Shown: piece after piece, positions 25,511 through 33,895 of the stretch
Numbering within the stretch: the first letter of the stretch is position 1
Layout: every line of letters starts with the position of its first letter
Notes under the pieces: model-generated
What the model saw: the letters and a program-made list of their open reading frames with translations, nothing else
Database searches by the model: none
What the model was told of the DNA's origin: nothing
Translations under genes and position numbers: made by a program
Source: an uncultured Polaribacter sp.
GTDB taxonomy: Bacteria > Bacteroidota > Bacteroidia > Flavobacteriales > Flavobacteriaceae
Assembly: GCF_947503875.1 (NCBI RefSeq)
Contig: NZ_CANNFH010000003.1
Coordinates: forward strand, 124,001 to 188,000
Reading direction: 5' to 3'
DNA length: 64,000 bases

Positions 25511-25550
25511 TCTTTCCTGTGTTTAACTTGTGCTAAATTTAAGTAATTTT

Positions 25551-25964
25551 CTAAAATTTAATTTTTAAATCTACATTTTCTTTTCCAACGGTAAATTTAG
25601 AATCTTCAAAAGTTGGTGGTGCAAAAGACATATTGTTATTAGATGTACCATAATCTTCTACTGGCATTCCTCTAGTAGAAAAATCTAACTTACCATTATT
25701 ATTTTTATCATGATAACAGATTACTGAATATTCACCAGAATCTATACCTTTAAAAATAACCTCGGTTTTACCATTCTTAATTTCTCCTAAATTACCTTGT
25801 ATTGGTTTTTTTTGAAAGTTATTTTTTGTGTACAACGCAAATTTCACATTTCCCTGTTCAGAATTAATATTTTCTACAGTTACTGTAATTGATTTGTTTT
25901 GCGCTGTTAAACTGTTTGTAATGCTTAATAATGTTACTGCTACAATTGCTACTAAAATTTTCAT
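25551..25964 (-). CDS. DUF2141 secreted protein
   Basis: 137 residues. A signal peptide (MKILVAIVAVTLLSITNSLTAQ) is followed by a beta-sandwich domain. The NSEQGNVKFALYTKNNFQKK and GEYSVICYHDKNNNGKLDF segments, the latter with an acidic calcium-like loop, then GMPVEDYGTSNN and FAPPTFEDSKF are the DUF2141 signature. The protein is probably periplasmic or exported; its function is unknown. It lies 40 bases downstream of the kinase gene's start on the same strand, so it is upstream of the signalling operon and could be co-transcribed with it. Confidence 0.85.
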   Translation of the reverse strand: MKILVAIVAVTLLSITNSLTAQNKSITVTVENINSEQGNVKFALYTKNNFQKKPIQGNLGEIKNGKTEVIFKGIDSGEYSVICYHDKNNNGKLDFSTRGMPVEDYGTSNNNMSFAPPTFEDSKFTVGKENVDLKIKF

Positions 25965-26285
25965 GATATTGTTTTTTATGATTAATTATGGCACAAAGAT
26001 GCGATACAACTTCAGTTTTATAAATTATAGTTTACCCAACTGTATTTTTTTTAGGCTGAATTGTAAAGCAATCTTAAAAACAGTAACTTTTATACCTAAA
26101 ATTGCAGATTAGTCTATCCTTTTCATTTATCAACTTTTAATTTTTAGATAAAAAATAGATGCAAAACCATTAATATTATAATTTACACGCATTGTTTTTG
26201 CTTATTTAATAAAAATTAGAAAAAAGTATTCATTTTTACGTATCAAATAAAAATTTAAAATTACTTTTACAAAGTAAAAACAAAA
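25965..26285. other. AT-rich intergenic region upstream of the arginine cluster
   Basis: About 320 bases with no gene I can support. Near its right end TACTTTTA (26262-26269) is a one-mismatch match to the -7 consensus, and TTTTAC-AAA-GTAAAA (26265-26279) is a perfect 6-bp dyad overlapping it. This is a possible promoter with an operator for the leader frame that starts at 26286. The rest shows no clear structure. Confidence 0.4.
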
Positions 26286-26372
26286 ATGAAAGCACTTAAC
26301 TACATATTAAATTTCTCATTATCTTCTGCAGATAATAGATCTTTACGCCGCATTTCTTTTCGTCGCCCTTAG
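26286..26372 (+). CDS. Candidate arginine leader peptide of the arg/pro cluster (28 codons)
   Basis: An ATG preceded by CAAAA opens a frame of 28 codons ending at TAG (26370-26372). The first half is ordinary (KALNYILNFSLSSAD); the last 12 residues are NRSLRRISFRRP. Five arginine codons (AGA, CGC, CGC, CGT, CGC) fall within the last 12 sense codons. CGC is uncommon in this AT-rich sequence, where AGA dominates. The frame is 91 bases before the first gene of an arginine cluster, and a small hairpin with a following T-rich stretch overlaps its stop. This is the classic layout of an amino-acid attenuator. The reading frame is seen directly; function is inferred. Confidence 0.75.
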   Translation: MKALNYILNFSLSSADNRSLRRISFRRP

Positions 26373-26411
26373 GGTGTTTTATTATTTATGGAATTAGGTG
26401 AGTCCAATTCT
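26364..26411 (+). promoter_or_regulatory. Candidate attenuator hairpins downstream of the arginine codons
   Basis: CGCCC (26364-26368) pairs with GGGTG (26372-26376) around a three-base loop and is followed by TTTTATTATTTAT. A second stem, GGAATT (26390-26395) with AATTCT (26406-26411), follows. CGCC can also pair with the later GGTG (26397-26400), an alternative that would break the first hairpin. The stems are short, so this is a suggestion. Confidence 0.45.
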
Positions 26412-26463
26412 TTCTTCAAAATTACATTTCAATACAAATAAAATCAATTTAAAAAACAATACA

Positions 26464-27075
26464 ATGCAAATTGTAATTGCTGATAAATCACATATAATTT
26501 ACGCAGAAACCATCTGTAATACTATAGAAGAAGCTTCTAAAGTTAGAGGAACAGGTATTGCAAAACGTAAACCAGAATATATAGCTGCCAAAATGGAAAA
26601 TGGTAATGCTGTAATTGCTTTAAGTAATGGTAAATTTGCAGGATTTTGTTATATAGAAGCTTGGGGACATGGCAAGTTTGTAGCCAACTCTGGTTTAATT
26701 GTACATCCAGATTTTAGAAATTTAGGATTGGCAAAAAAAATTAAAGAAGTTGTTTTTAAACATTCTCGTAAAAAATTCCCAGATTCTAAAGTATTTAGCA
26801 TTACCACAGGTTTAGCCGTAATGAAATTAAATAGCGATTTAGGTTACAAACCTGTAACATTCTCTGAACTTACAGACGATCAATCTTTTTGGGATGGTTG
26901 CCAAACTTGCAAAAATTTTGATGTTTTAACACGTACAAACCGTAAAATGTGTTTGTGCACAGGAATGTTATACGACCCAAAAGCAAAAGAACAAGAAAAA
27001 ACAGTAAAAGAAGGCACTTTTAAAAGACTTAAAAATATTAAAGAAGCGCTATTCTTAAAAAAAGATAAAAAATAA
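26464..27075 (+). CDS. GNAT acyltransferase of the arginine cluster
   Basis: 203 residues from the ATG at 26464 (QIVIADKSHIIYAETICNTI); an upstream GTG at 26398 would extend it into the leader hairpins and is rejected. AVIALSNGKFAGFCYIEAWG and SGLIVHPDFRNLGLAKKIKE form the acetyl-CoA (or succinyl-CoA) binding GNAT core. The C-terminal part holds four cysteines in CQTCKNFDVLTRTNRKMCLC. As the first gene of the cluster it is a good candidate for the glutamate N-acyltransferase of the first arginine step, where argA or argJ would otherwise be. This role rests on context and flavobacterial precedent, not on motifs. Confidence 0.85.
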   Translation: MQIVIADKSHIIYAETICNTIEEASKVRGTGIAKRKPEYIAAKMENGNAVIALSNGKFAGFCYIEAWGHGKFVANSGLIVHPDFRNLGLAKKIKEVVFKHSRKKFPDSKVFSITTGLAVMKLNSDLGYKPVTFSELTDDQSFWDGCQTCKNFDVLTRTNRKMCLCTGMLYDPKAKEQEKTVKEGTFKRLKNIKEALFLKKDKK

Positions 27076-27114
27076 TTTTTCGCTAAAGCGGATAATAAAA
27101 GATACCCATAAAAA

Positions 27115-28290
27115 ATGAAAAAATTAGTAATTGCATATAGTGGAGGTTTAGACACTTCTTATTGCGCCGTAAGTTTATCTAAAGAATTTGATGTACATGC
27201 AGTAAGTGTAAATACAGGTGGTTTTACAACCGAAGAAATTAAAAATATAGAAAGTAATGCTTATAAAATGGGCGTTACAACTTATAAAAACATAGATGCT
27301 GTTGCAACTTTTTACAATAAAGTGGTAAAGTATTTAATATTTGGTAATGTATTAAAAAATGCTACTTATCCGCTTTCTGTTAGTGCAGAAAGGATTATTC
27401 AAGCTATAGAAATTATAGAATATGCAAAAAGCATAGATGCAGAATATATTGCTCATGGATCTACAGGTGCAGGAAACGACCAAGTACGTTTTGATATGAT
27501 TTTTCAAACCTTAGCACCAGGTATAAAAATTATTACGCCAATTAGAGACCAAAAATTAACAAGACAAGAAGAAATAGATTATTTAAAATCTGAAGGAATT
27601 GATATGCCTTGGGAAAAATCTAAATATTCTGTAAATAAAGGACTTTGGGGTACTTCTGTTGGTGGTGTAGAAACCTTAAAATCAGAAAAACCTTTACCAA
27701 GTGAAGCGTATCCTTCTCAATTAGAAAAAGAAGGCGAAGAAAAAGTTACTTTAACTTTTAAAAACGGCGAATTTGTAGCTTTAAATGGTGAAGAAAATGC
27801 ACCTGAAGTTAATATAGAAAATCTAAACACAATAGCTGCTAAATATGCAATTGGTAGAGATATTCATGTTGGAGACACTATTGTAGGTACTAAAGGAAGA
27901 GTTGGTTTTGAGGCTGCTGCTGCTTTAATTACCGTAAAAGCGCATCATTTATTAGAAAAACATACGCTTACAAAATGGCAACTGCAACATAAAGAATATT
28001 TGTCTAGTTTTTATGGAATGCATTTGCATGAAGGTCAATATTTAGATCCTGTAATGAGAGATACAGAAGCTTTTTTACAAAGTTCTCAAAAAATGGTTTC
28101 TGGTGATGTAACTGTAACGTTAAAACCTTATCATTTTTCTTTAGATGGTATTGTGTCTAAACACGATTTAATGTCTAGTGCTTTTAGTACTTATGGTGAA
28201 GAAAATAAAGCATGGACTGCAGATGATGCCAAAGGTTTTATTAAGATTATAGGAAACCAAAACAAGATATATAGACAAGTAAATAACTAG
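27115..28290 (+). CDS. argG: Argininosuccinate synthase
   Basis: 391 residues. VIAYSGGLDTSYCAVSL (residues 4-20) is the ATP pyrophosphatase P-loop; AEYIAHGSTGAGNDQVRFD binds citrulline and aspartate; KYSVNKGLWGTSVGGVE follows. It joins citrulline and aspartate with ATP to form argininosuccinate, which ArgH (36961-38238) cleaves to arginine. It lies 39 bases after the GNAT gene. Confidence 0.95.
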   Translation: MKKLVIAYSGGLDTSYCAVSLSKEFDVHAVSVNTGGFTTEEIKNIESNAYKMGVTTYKNIDAVATFYNKVVKYLIFGNVLKNATYPLSVSAERIIQAIEIIEYAKSIDAEYIAHGSTGAGNDQVRFDMIFQTLAPGIKIITPIRDQKLTRQEEIDYLKSEGIDMPWEKSKYSVNKGLWGTSVGGVETLKSEKPLPSEAYPSQLEKEGEEKVTLTFKNGEFVALNGEENAPEVNIENLNTIAAKYAIGRDIHVGDTIVGTKGRVGFEAAAALITVKAHHLLEKHTLTKWQLQHKEYLSSFYGMHLHEGQYLDPVMRDTEAFLQSSQKMVSGDVTVTLKPYHFSLDGIVSKHDLMSSAFSTYGEENKAWTADDAKGFIKIIGNQNKIYRQVNN

Positions 28291-28389
28291 TTTAAAAGTA
28301 AAAAAGTTAAAAGTTTATAAAGTGGTTAAATTCAATTATAACTTTATAAACTTTCAACTTTAAAACATTACAACTAATACAAGTACACA

Positions 28390-29370
28390 ATGAAGTTACA
28401 AGTAGGAATTATTGGTGGTGCAGGTTACACTGCTGGAGAATTGATTCGATTATTGTTAAATCACCCAGAAACGAATATCAATTTTGTGTACAGCACTTCT
28501 AATGCTGGCAATAAATTGTATAAAGTACACCAAGATTTAATTGGTAGTACAGAAATTTCTTTTACGCAAGATATAAATTACAATGTAGATGTTTTATTTT
28601 TGTGTTTAGGTCATGGAAATTCAACCGCATTTTTAAAAGAAAATAGTTTTTCTGAGGCTACAAAAATCATCGATTTAAGTAACGATTTTAGATTACTTGC
28701 TGACAAGAATTTAGATGGTAAAGACTTTGTGTATGGTTTGCCAGAATTAGATAAAGAAATTATAAAAACCGCGAATTATATTGCAAATCCGGGTTGTTTT
28801 GCAACAGCTTTACAATTGGCAATTTTACCATTGGCTGCAAATGGTTTGTTAACAGACGATATTCATATAAATGCAGTAACTGGTGCAACTGGTGCAGGAA
28901 CTTCATTATCTAAAACAACACATTTTACGTGGAGAGATAATAATTTTTCACATTATAAAGCATTTAATCATCAGCATTTGGGTGAAATAAACCAAACCAT
29001 ACAGCAACTGCAAAGTGGTTGTAAAAGTGAGGTTTTCTTTATGCCAAATCGTGGTAATTTTTCTAGAGGAATTTTTGCTACAGTTTATACTGAATTTAAA
29101 GGGACTTTGGAAGAAGGAATTGCTTTGTACAAAGCCTATTATAAAGATGCCAAATTTACCTTTGTTTCTAACGAAGCTGTGCACATGAAACAAGTTGTTA
29201 ATACCAATAAATGTATTATTGGTGTAGAAAAACATGGCAATAAATTGTTAATTACTAGTACAATTGATAATTTATTAAAAGGAGCATCTGGGCAAGCGAT
29301 TCAAAACTTAAATTTAATGTATGGTTTTGAAGAAAGTACAGGTTTAAATTTAAAAGCGAATTATTTTTAG
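28390..29370 (+). CDS. argC: N-acyl-gamma-glutamyl-phosphate reductase
   Basis: 326 residues. GIIGGAGYTAGELIRLLLNH is the NADP-binding start, NPGCFATALQLAILPL holds the catalytic Cys, and HFTWRDNNFSHYKAFNHQHL a conserved His-rich loop. It reduces the N-acylated glutamyl phosphate made by ArgB to the semialdehyde, the substrate of ArgD. The 99-base gap before it contains AACTTT-type repeat sequence, and a dispersed hairpin element follows it. Confidence 0.94.
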   Translation: MKLQVGIIGGAGYTAGELIRLLLNHPETNINFVYSTSNAGNKLYKVHQDLIGSTEISFTQDINYNVDVLFLCLGHGNSTAFLKENSFSEATKIIDLSNDFRLLADKNLDGKDFVYGLPELDKEIIKTANYIANPGCFATALQLAILPLAANGLLTDDIHINAVTGATGAGTSLSKTTHFTWRDNNFSHYKAFNHQHLGEINQTIQQLQSGCKSEVFFMPNRGNFSRGIFATVYTEFKGTLEEGIALYKAYYKDAKFTFVSNEAVHMKQVVNTNKCIIGVEKHGNKLLITSTIDNLLKGASGQAIQNLNLMYGFEESTGLNLKANYF

Positions 29371-29467
29371 AACGATGTTTGTAATACTGAACTTGTTTTA
29401 AAATCTAAATAAACGATTTCTCATTTAGAAATGATAAAAGTATAAATGAAGAAAATGTTTAAATAAA

Positions 29468-29565
29468 TAAGCCCGCGTTAGCGATTGCAGTGGAAAGCCC
29501 ACAGAGACGAAGGAACGAGGACTTGAAACGAAAAGCGCGACCCTTGTGGTAACGCCCATATAAAA
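29468..29565 (-). repeat. Dispersed hairpin element, copy 2 (reverse orientation)
   Basis: Read on the minus strand it begins GGGCGTTACCACAAGGGTCG then CGCTTTTCG. Next comes GTCCTCGTTCCTTCGTCTCT, then GTGGGCTTTCCACTGCAATC and GCTAACGCGGGC. It is GC-richer than its surroundings and matches the ends of the copies at 3911, 15770 and 57691. It lies inside the arginine cluster between argC and proC. Confidence 0.7.
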
Positions 29566-29618
29566 GACAGTTTTAACTTTTGAAACATTCAAACTTTAAA
29601 ACTTTGAAACTAACATTT

Positions 29619-30413
29619 ATGAAAATAGCAATTATAGGAACAGGTAATTTAGGAAGCTCAATTGCAAAAGGATTGATAAAAAACAAATCGTTTACTTCTT
29701 TATATTTAAGTGATAGAAACACAAAAGCTGTAAAAGAATTTGAAACTTTAGCACATGTTTTTTTAACTGATGATAATGAATTGGCGGTAGAAAATTCTGA
29801 TATTATTCTTTTTGCGTTACAACCCAAACATATTGATGGAGTTTTAAAAAGTGTACAATCAAAAATTACTAAAAAGCATATTGTTATGTCTGTTGCTGCT
29901 GGTGTTGGTATAGATAGAATAGAAAATATTTTAGGAAGTGATAAAAATATTATAAGAATTATGCCAAATACGGCAATTTCTATAAGAAAATCTATGACCT
30001 GTATTGCTGCAAATGATACTGGAAAAGATAAAATTGCTTTAGCAGAAGATATTTTTAATCAATTAGGAACAACAATGGTAATTTCTGAAGACTTAATGCA
30101 AGCAGCTACCGTTATTTGTGGAAGTGGTATTGCCTTTTGGATGCGTTTGATACGTGCAAGTACACAAGCTGCCATTCAATTAGGATTTGAAGCAGATCAA
30201 GCACATGAGTTAGCTGTGCAAACCTGTTTTAGTTCTGCAAGTTTATTAAAAGAATCTGGCAGACACCCAGAACAAGAAATAGATAGAGTTACCACACCAA
30301 GTGGTTGCACCATAGAAGGTTTAAATGAAATGGAACACCAAGGTTTAAGCTCTGCTTTAATACAAGGAGTTGTAGCTTCTTTCGAAAAAATAAATCAATT
30401 AAAAAAGAACTAA
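29619..30413 (+). CDS. proC: Pyrroline-5-carboxylate reductase
   Basis: 264 residues from the ATG at 29619 (KIAIIGTGNLGSSIAKGLIK); the frame is open upstream to 29580 but that start falls in AACTTT repeat sequence. ILFALQPKHIDGVLK, RIMPNTAISIRKSMTCI and STPSGCTIEGLNEMEHQG-like sequence (TTPSGCTIEGLNEMEHQG) are the ProC signature. It performs the last step of proline synthesis. Together with proA and proB in this cluster it gives a complete glutamate-to-proline route interleaved with the arginine genes. Confidence 0.94.
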   Translation: MKIAIIGTGNLGSSIAKGLIKNKSFTSLYLSDRNTKAVKEFETLAHVFLTDDNELAVENSDIILFALQPKHIDGVLKSVQSKITKKHIVMSVAAGVGIDRIENILGSDKNIIRIMPNTAISIRKSMTCIAANDTGKDKIALAEDIFNQLGTTMVISEDLMQAATVICGSGIAFWMRLIRASTQAAIQLGFEADQAHELAVQTCFSSASLLKESGRHPEQEIDRVTTPSGCTIEGLNEMEHQGLSSALIQGVVASFEKINQLKKN

Positions 30414-30483
30414 TAAGTTGCCTACAATTTTAACCAATTAAAATTGTAATTAATTATAAAATTAACAAGAAAACGCCAAAATT

Positions 30484-31614
30484 ATGCCATTATTTAATGT
30501 TTACCCTTTATACGAGGTTACTCCTGTTTCTGCAAAAGGAGTGTATGTTTATGACGAAAAAGAAACAGAATATTTAGATTTATATGGTGGGCATGCTGTA
30601 ATTTCTATTGGACACGCACATCCTAAATATGTAGAAGCAATTACAAAACAAGTTAGTGAATTGGGTTTTTATTCTAATGCTGTACAAAACCCTTTGCAAC
30701 AAGAATTTGCCGCAAAATTAGAGGCGCTTTCTGGTTGTAAAGATTACGAATTATTTTTATGTAATTCTGGTGCAGAAGCCAACGAAAACGCTTTAAAATT
30801 AGCGTCTTTTAAAACCAATAAATCTAGGGTTATAGCCTTTAAAAATGGTTTTCATGGTAGAACTTCTGCTGCTGTTGCTGCAACAGATAACCCTAATGTA
30901 GTAGCACCTATTAACGCACAACAAAAAGTAACTTTTTTAGCCCTTAATGATATTGATGGCGTTAAAAAAGAATTAGAAAAAGGTGATGTTTGTGCGGTTA
31001 TTGTAGAATTTATACAAGGTGTTGGTGGTTTAGACCAAGCAACCACTGCTTTTTTTGAAGAAGTAGATGTATTGTGTAAAAAAAATAACACCATGTTTAT
31101 TGCAGATGAAGTACAATCTGGCTATGGTAGATCTGGTAAATTTTTCGCATTTCAGCATTATAATGTAACTCCAGATATTATTTCTATAGCAAAAGGAATG
31201 GGTAATGGTTTTCCTATTGGTGGTATTTTAATTCACCCAAATATTAAGGCTAAATTTGGTATGTTGGGTACTACTTTTGGTGGTAATCATTTGGCTTGTG
31301 CTGCAGGTTTGGCGGTACTAAATACTATAGAATCAGAAAATTTAATGGATAATGTGAATGCCATGTCTGCTTATTTTTTAAAAATAGCCGAAAAAATACC
31401 AAAAATTAAGGCCATAAAAGGCAAAGGTTTAATGTTGGGTTTAGAATTTGATTTTGAAGTTAGTGAGTTAAGAAAAACTTTAATTTACGATTATCAAATT
31501 TTTACAGGTGGCGCAAAAAATAAAAAAGTATTGCGAATTTTACCTCCTTTAACGGTAAAAAGAAATCATATAGATCAGTTTTTTGAGGCTTTAATTGATG
31601 CTTTAGACAAATAA
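30484..31614 (+). CDS. argD: Acylornithine aminotransferase (ArgD type)
   Basis: 376 residues, class III PLP aminotransferase. GGHAVISIGHAHPKYVEA, CNSGAEANENALKLA, GFHGRTSAAVAAT, ADEVQSGYGRSGKFFAFQHY, and the PLP lysine in SIAKGMGNGFPIGG are all present. It transaminates the N-acyl glutamate semialdehyde to N-acyl ornithine. Acetyl and succinyl substrates cannot be told apart from these motifs; the neighbouring carbamoyltransferase suggests succinyl. Confidence 0.94.
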   Translation: MPLFNVYPLYEVTPVSAKGVYVYDEKETEYLDLYGGHAVISIGHAHPKYVEAITKQVSELGFYSNAVQNPLQQEFAAKLEALSGCKDYELFLCNSGAEANENALKLASFKTNKSRVIAFKNGFHGRTSAAVAATDNPNVVAPINAQQKVTFLALNDIDGVKKELEKGDVCAVIVEFIQGVGGLDQATTAFFEEVDVLCKKNNTMFIADEVQSGYGRSGKFFAFQHYNVTPDIISIAKGMGNGFPIGGILIHPNIKAKFGMLGTTFGGNHLACAAGLAVLNTIESENLMDNVNAMSAYFLKIAEKIPKIKAIKGKGLMLGLEFDFEVSELRKTLIYDYQIFTGGAKNKKVLRILPPLTVKRNHIDQFFEALIDALDK

Positions 31615-31689
31615 GACAAGTGTAAAGTTAAAAGTGTTGCGTGTTTATAAAATTGTAATTACACCAACAAAAACTACAAATAAAAAATC

Positions 31690-32859
31690 ATGAACAAATT
31701 ATTATCCATAGAAACCAGAAATAATGTATTGCAAACTATGGCAAAATTATTAGCACAACATAGCGCAGAAATTATAGCAATTAATAAAAAAGATTGTGAG
31801 GCGTATACAGGTGATGATATTTCTATGTTTGATCGTTTAAAAGTAAATGATACTAAAGTTGATGAGATGATTAAAGCTGCAAAGCACTTGGCATTTCAAG
31901 AAGACCCAGTTGGTGTAGAGCGTTTTAGTTTTAAACATGATAATGGCATGCAGGTTTACAACAAAACTGCTTCTTTTGGTACCGTTTTAATCATTTATGA
32001 ATCGAGACCAGATGTTACTGTAGAAGCTGCAGGAATTGCTTTTAAGTCTGGAAATAAAATACTTTTAAAAGGTGGTAAAGAATCTTTACAAAGCAACCTT
32101 AAAATTGTAGAATTGTGGCACAAAGCTTTAAAAATGCACAATGCGTCTACAGATTGGGTAGAATATTTACAGTTTAATAGAACAGAAACACAGGCGTTTT
32201 TAGAAAAGCCAACGCAAAAAGTAGATTTAATAGTACCCAGAGGTGGCGAGCGTTTAATTGCTTTTGTAAAACAACATGCTACTTGCCCTGTTATTATTAG
32301 CGGACGAGGCAATAATTTTGTTTATGTGCATGAAGATGCAGATACAGCAATGGCTTTAGATATAATTGTAAACGGAAAGTCTAAAATTTCGGCATGTAAT
32401 GCAGTTGATAAAATCTTAATAGATGAAAATCTTCCAAATAGAATCGAATTTGTAAATGAATTAATTACAAAATTAACTGCCTTAAATATTGAGGTTTTAA
32501 AAGCTAAAAACTTTAATTCTGATGAAATTTGGTACGAGGAGTTTTTAGATTATAAAATTCTAATTGGTAAAGTAGAATCTAATGATAAGGCTATTGCTAA
32601 AATCAACAAATATTCTGGTGGGCACTCTTCTGCAATAATTACCAAAAATAAAGATGCAGCAACATTATTTATGCAAAATGTAGATACTGCTGCTGTTTAC
32701 CATAATGCATCTACCCGTTTTACAGATGGTGGTCAATTAGGTTTAGGCGGAGAGTTGGCCATAAGTACAGATAAACTGCATCAACGTGGGCCAATTGGTT
32801 TGCAGCATTTAGTTACCAACAAATGGTATATTCATGGTGAAGGACAGATTAGGAATTAG
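31690..32859 (+). CDS. proA: Glutamate-5-semialdehyde dehydrogenase
   Basis: 389 residues, aldehyde dehydrogenase fold. VLIIYESRPDVTVEAAGIAF, LIVPRGGERLIAFV and the catalytic Cys in KISACNAVDKILIDE are visible, with TRFTDGGQLGLGGELAIST near the C-terminus. It reduces glutamyl-5-phosphate in proline synthesis. ProA is upstream of proB, the reverse of the usual proBA order, with a 185-base gap that contains a strong palindrome. Confidence 0.95.
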   Translation: MNKLLSIETRNNVLQTMAKLLAQHSAEIIAINKKDCEAYTGDDISMFDRLKVNDTKVDEMIKAAKHLAFQEDPVGVERFSFKHDNGMQVYNKTASFGTVLIIYESRPDVTVEAAGIAFKSGNKILLKGGKESLQSNLKIVELWHKALKMHNASTDWVEYLQFNRTETQAFLEKPTQKVDLIVPRGGERLIAFVKQHATCPVIISGRGNNFVYVHEDADTAMALDIIVNGKSKISACNAVDKILIDENLPNRIEFVNELITKLTALNIEVLKAKNFNSDEIWYEEFLDYKILIGKVESNDKAIAKINKYSGGHSSAIITKNKDAATLFMQNVDTAAVYHNASTRFTDGGQLGLGGELAISTDKLHQRGPIGLQHLVTNKWYIHGEGQIRN

Positions 32860-32904
32860 GAGTTTGAAGTTAATTAAAAATTATAATGATAAATTATAAT
32901 TAAA

Positions 32905-33019
32905 TGTCATTTCTATTTTGTGGAGAAATCTTACTGTTTAAAATTCTTTAAACTCATTTTTTCTACACAAGTTACTTTCAATCAAAATAAATTTTGATTG
33001 AAAGTAATGCTAACAATGA
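32905..33019. repeat. TGTCATTTC element copy 4 with an internal perfect 17-bp hairpin
   Basis: TGTCATTTCTATTTTGTGGA and GAAATCT (32905-32931) form the usual arm. Inside is TTACTTTCAATCAAAAT (32972-32988), then AA, then its exact reverse complement (32991-33007), and the block closes with AATGAC. The hairpin stands between proA and proB, 37 bases before proB. Confidence 0.8.
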
Positions 33020-33044
33020 CTTTTAAATATAAAAATTAAATATT

Positions 33045-33809
33045 TTGCAAAAAAAGAAACGCATATTACTAAAAATTGGTTCTAATACCTTAACCAAAGA
33101 AACCAATAACATCTCTAGAGGTAAAATTGAAGATATTGCAAATCAAATTGCAAAATTAAAAGATACTTGCGAGTTTGTTATTGTTAGTTCTGGTGCTATT
33201 GCTGTGGCTAAGCAGTTTGTAAAACTAGAAAGCAAAAGTAAAGATGTTTTTGTAAAACAAGCTTTGGCTTCTATTGGGCAACCACATTTAATTAGAATTT
33301 ACCAAGAAATTTTTAGAGAATATGGTCTTTTAAGTTCTCAATGCCTACTCTCCTACTCAGATTTTGAAAAAAAACAAAGTAAAACCAATATTGTAAACAC
33401 AATTAATGTTTTAGTACAAAACAATTATATCCCTATCATTAATGAAAATGATACAGTTGCAACCGATGAAATTCAGTTTGGTGATAATGATAAATTAGCG
33501 GCGCTAACAGCATCTTTATTAAACGTAGATTTGTTAATTATAGCTACAAATACCAATGGAATTTACACCAAAGAATCTATAAAAAATAAAGCACCAAAAA
33601 CAATAGCCATTGTAGAAAATTTTGAAACACTTAAAGCTGAAGTTGTAGATTCTAAATCTTCTCATGGAAGTGGAGGAATGGAATCTAAAATTGCAGCAGC
33701 AGCAGTAGCAAAAAAAGCAAAAATAGAAACTTGGATTGTAAACGGATTAGAAGATGATTTTATAACAAATGCTTTTGAAAACAAAGTTTCGTTCACTAAA
33801 ATTAAATAA
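33045..33809 (+). CDS. proB: Glutamate 5-kinase, without PUA domain
   Basis: 254 residues, starting at a TTG (33045) that gives the usual KKKRILLKIGSNTLT. FVIVSSGAIAVAKQF, NENDTVATDEIQFGDNDKLA and SHGSGGMESKIAAAAVAKKA are the amino-acid kinase motifs. It phosphorylates glutamate for proline synthesis. The protein ends after the kinase domain, whereas E. coli ProB (367 residues) has a C-terminal PUA domain. Short ProB forms are known in other bacteria, so this is not a truncation artefact. Confidence 0.93.
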   Translation: MQKKKRILLKIGSNTLTKETNNISRGKIEDIANQIAKLKDTCEFVIVSSGAIAVAKQFVKLESKSKDVFVKQALASIGQPHLIRIYQEIFREYGLLSSQCLLSYSDFEKKQSKTNIVNTINVLVQNNYIPIINENDTVATDEIQFGDNDKLAALTASLLNVDLLIIATNTNGIYTKESIKNKAPKTIAIVENFETLKAEVVDSKSSHGSGGMESKIAAAAVAKKAKIETWIVNGLEDDFITNAFENKVSFTKIK

Positions 33810-33895
33810 AAAAGTGTAACTGTTTAAATGTGTAATTGTTTAATCGTCTTAGAACTTTTAAACAATTAAACGATTAAACGATTAAACAATAAAAA

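Noticed and set aside
26398..26463. GTG at 26398 as the start of the GNAT gene
   Set aside because: The added residues do not look like GNAT sequence and the codon lies inside the candidate attenuator hairpins; the ATG at 26464 gives a normal N-terminus.
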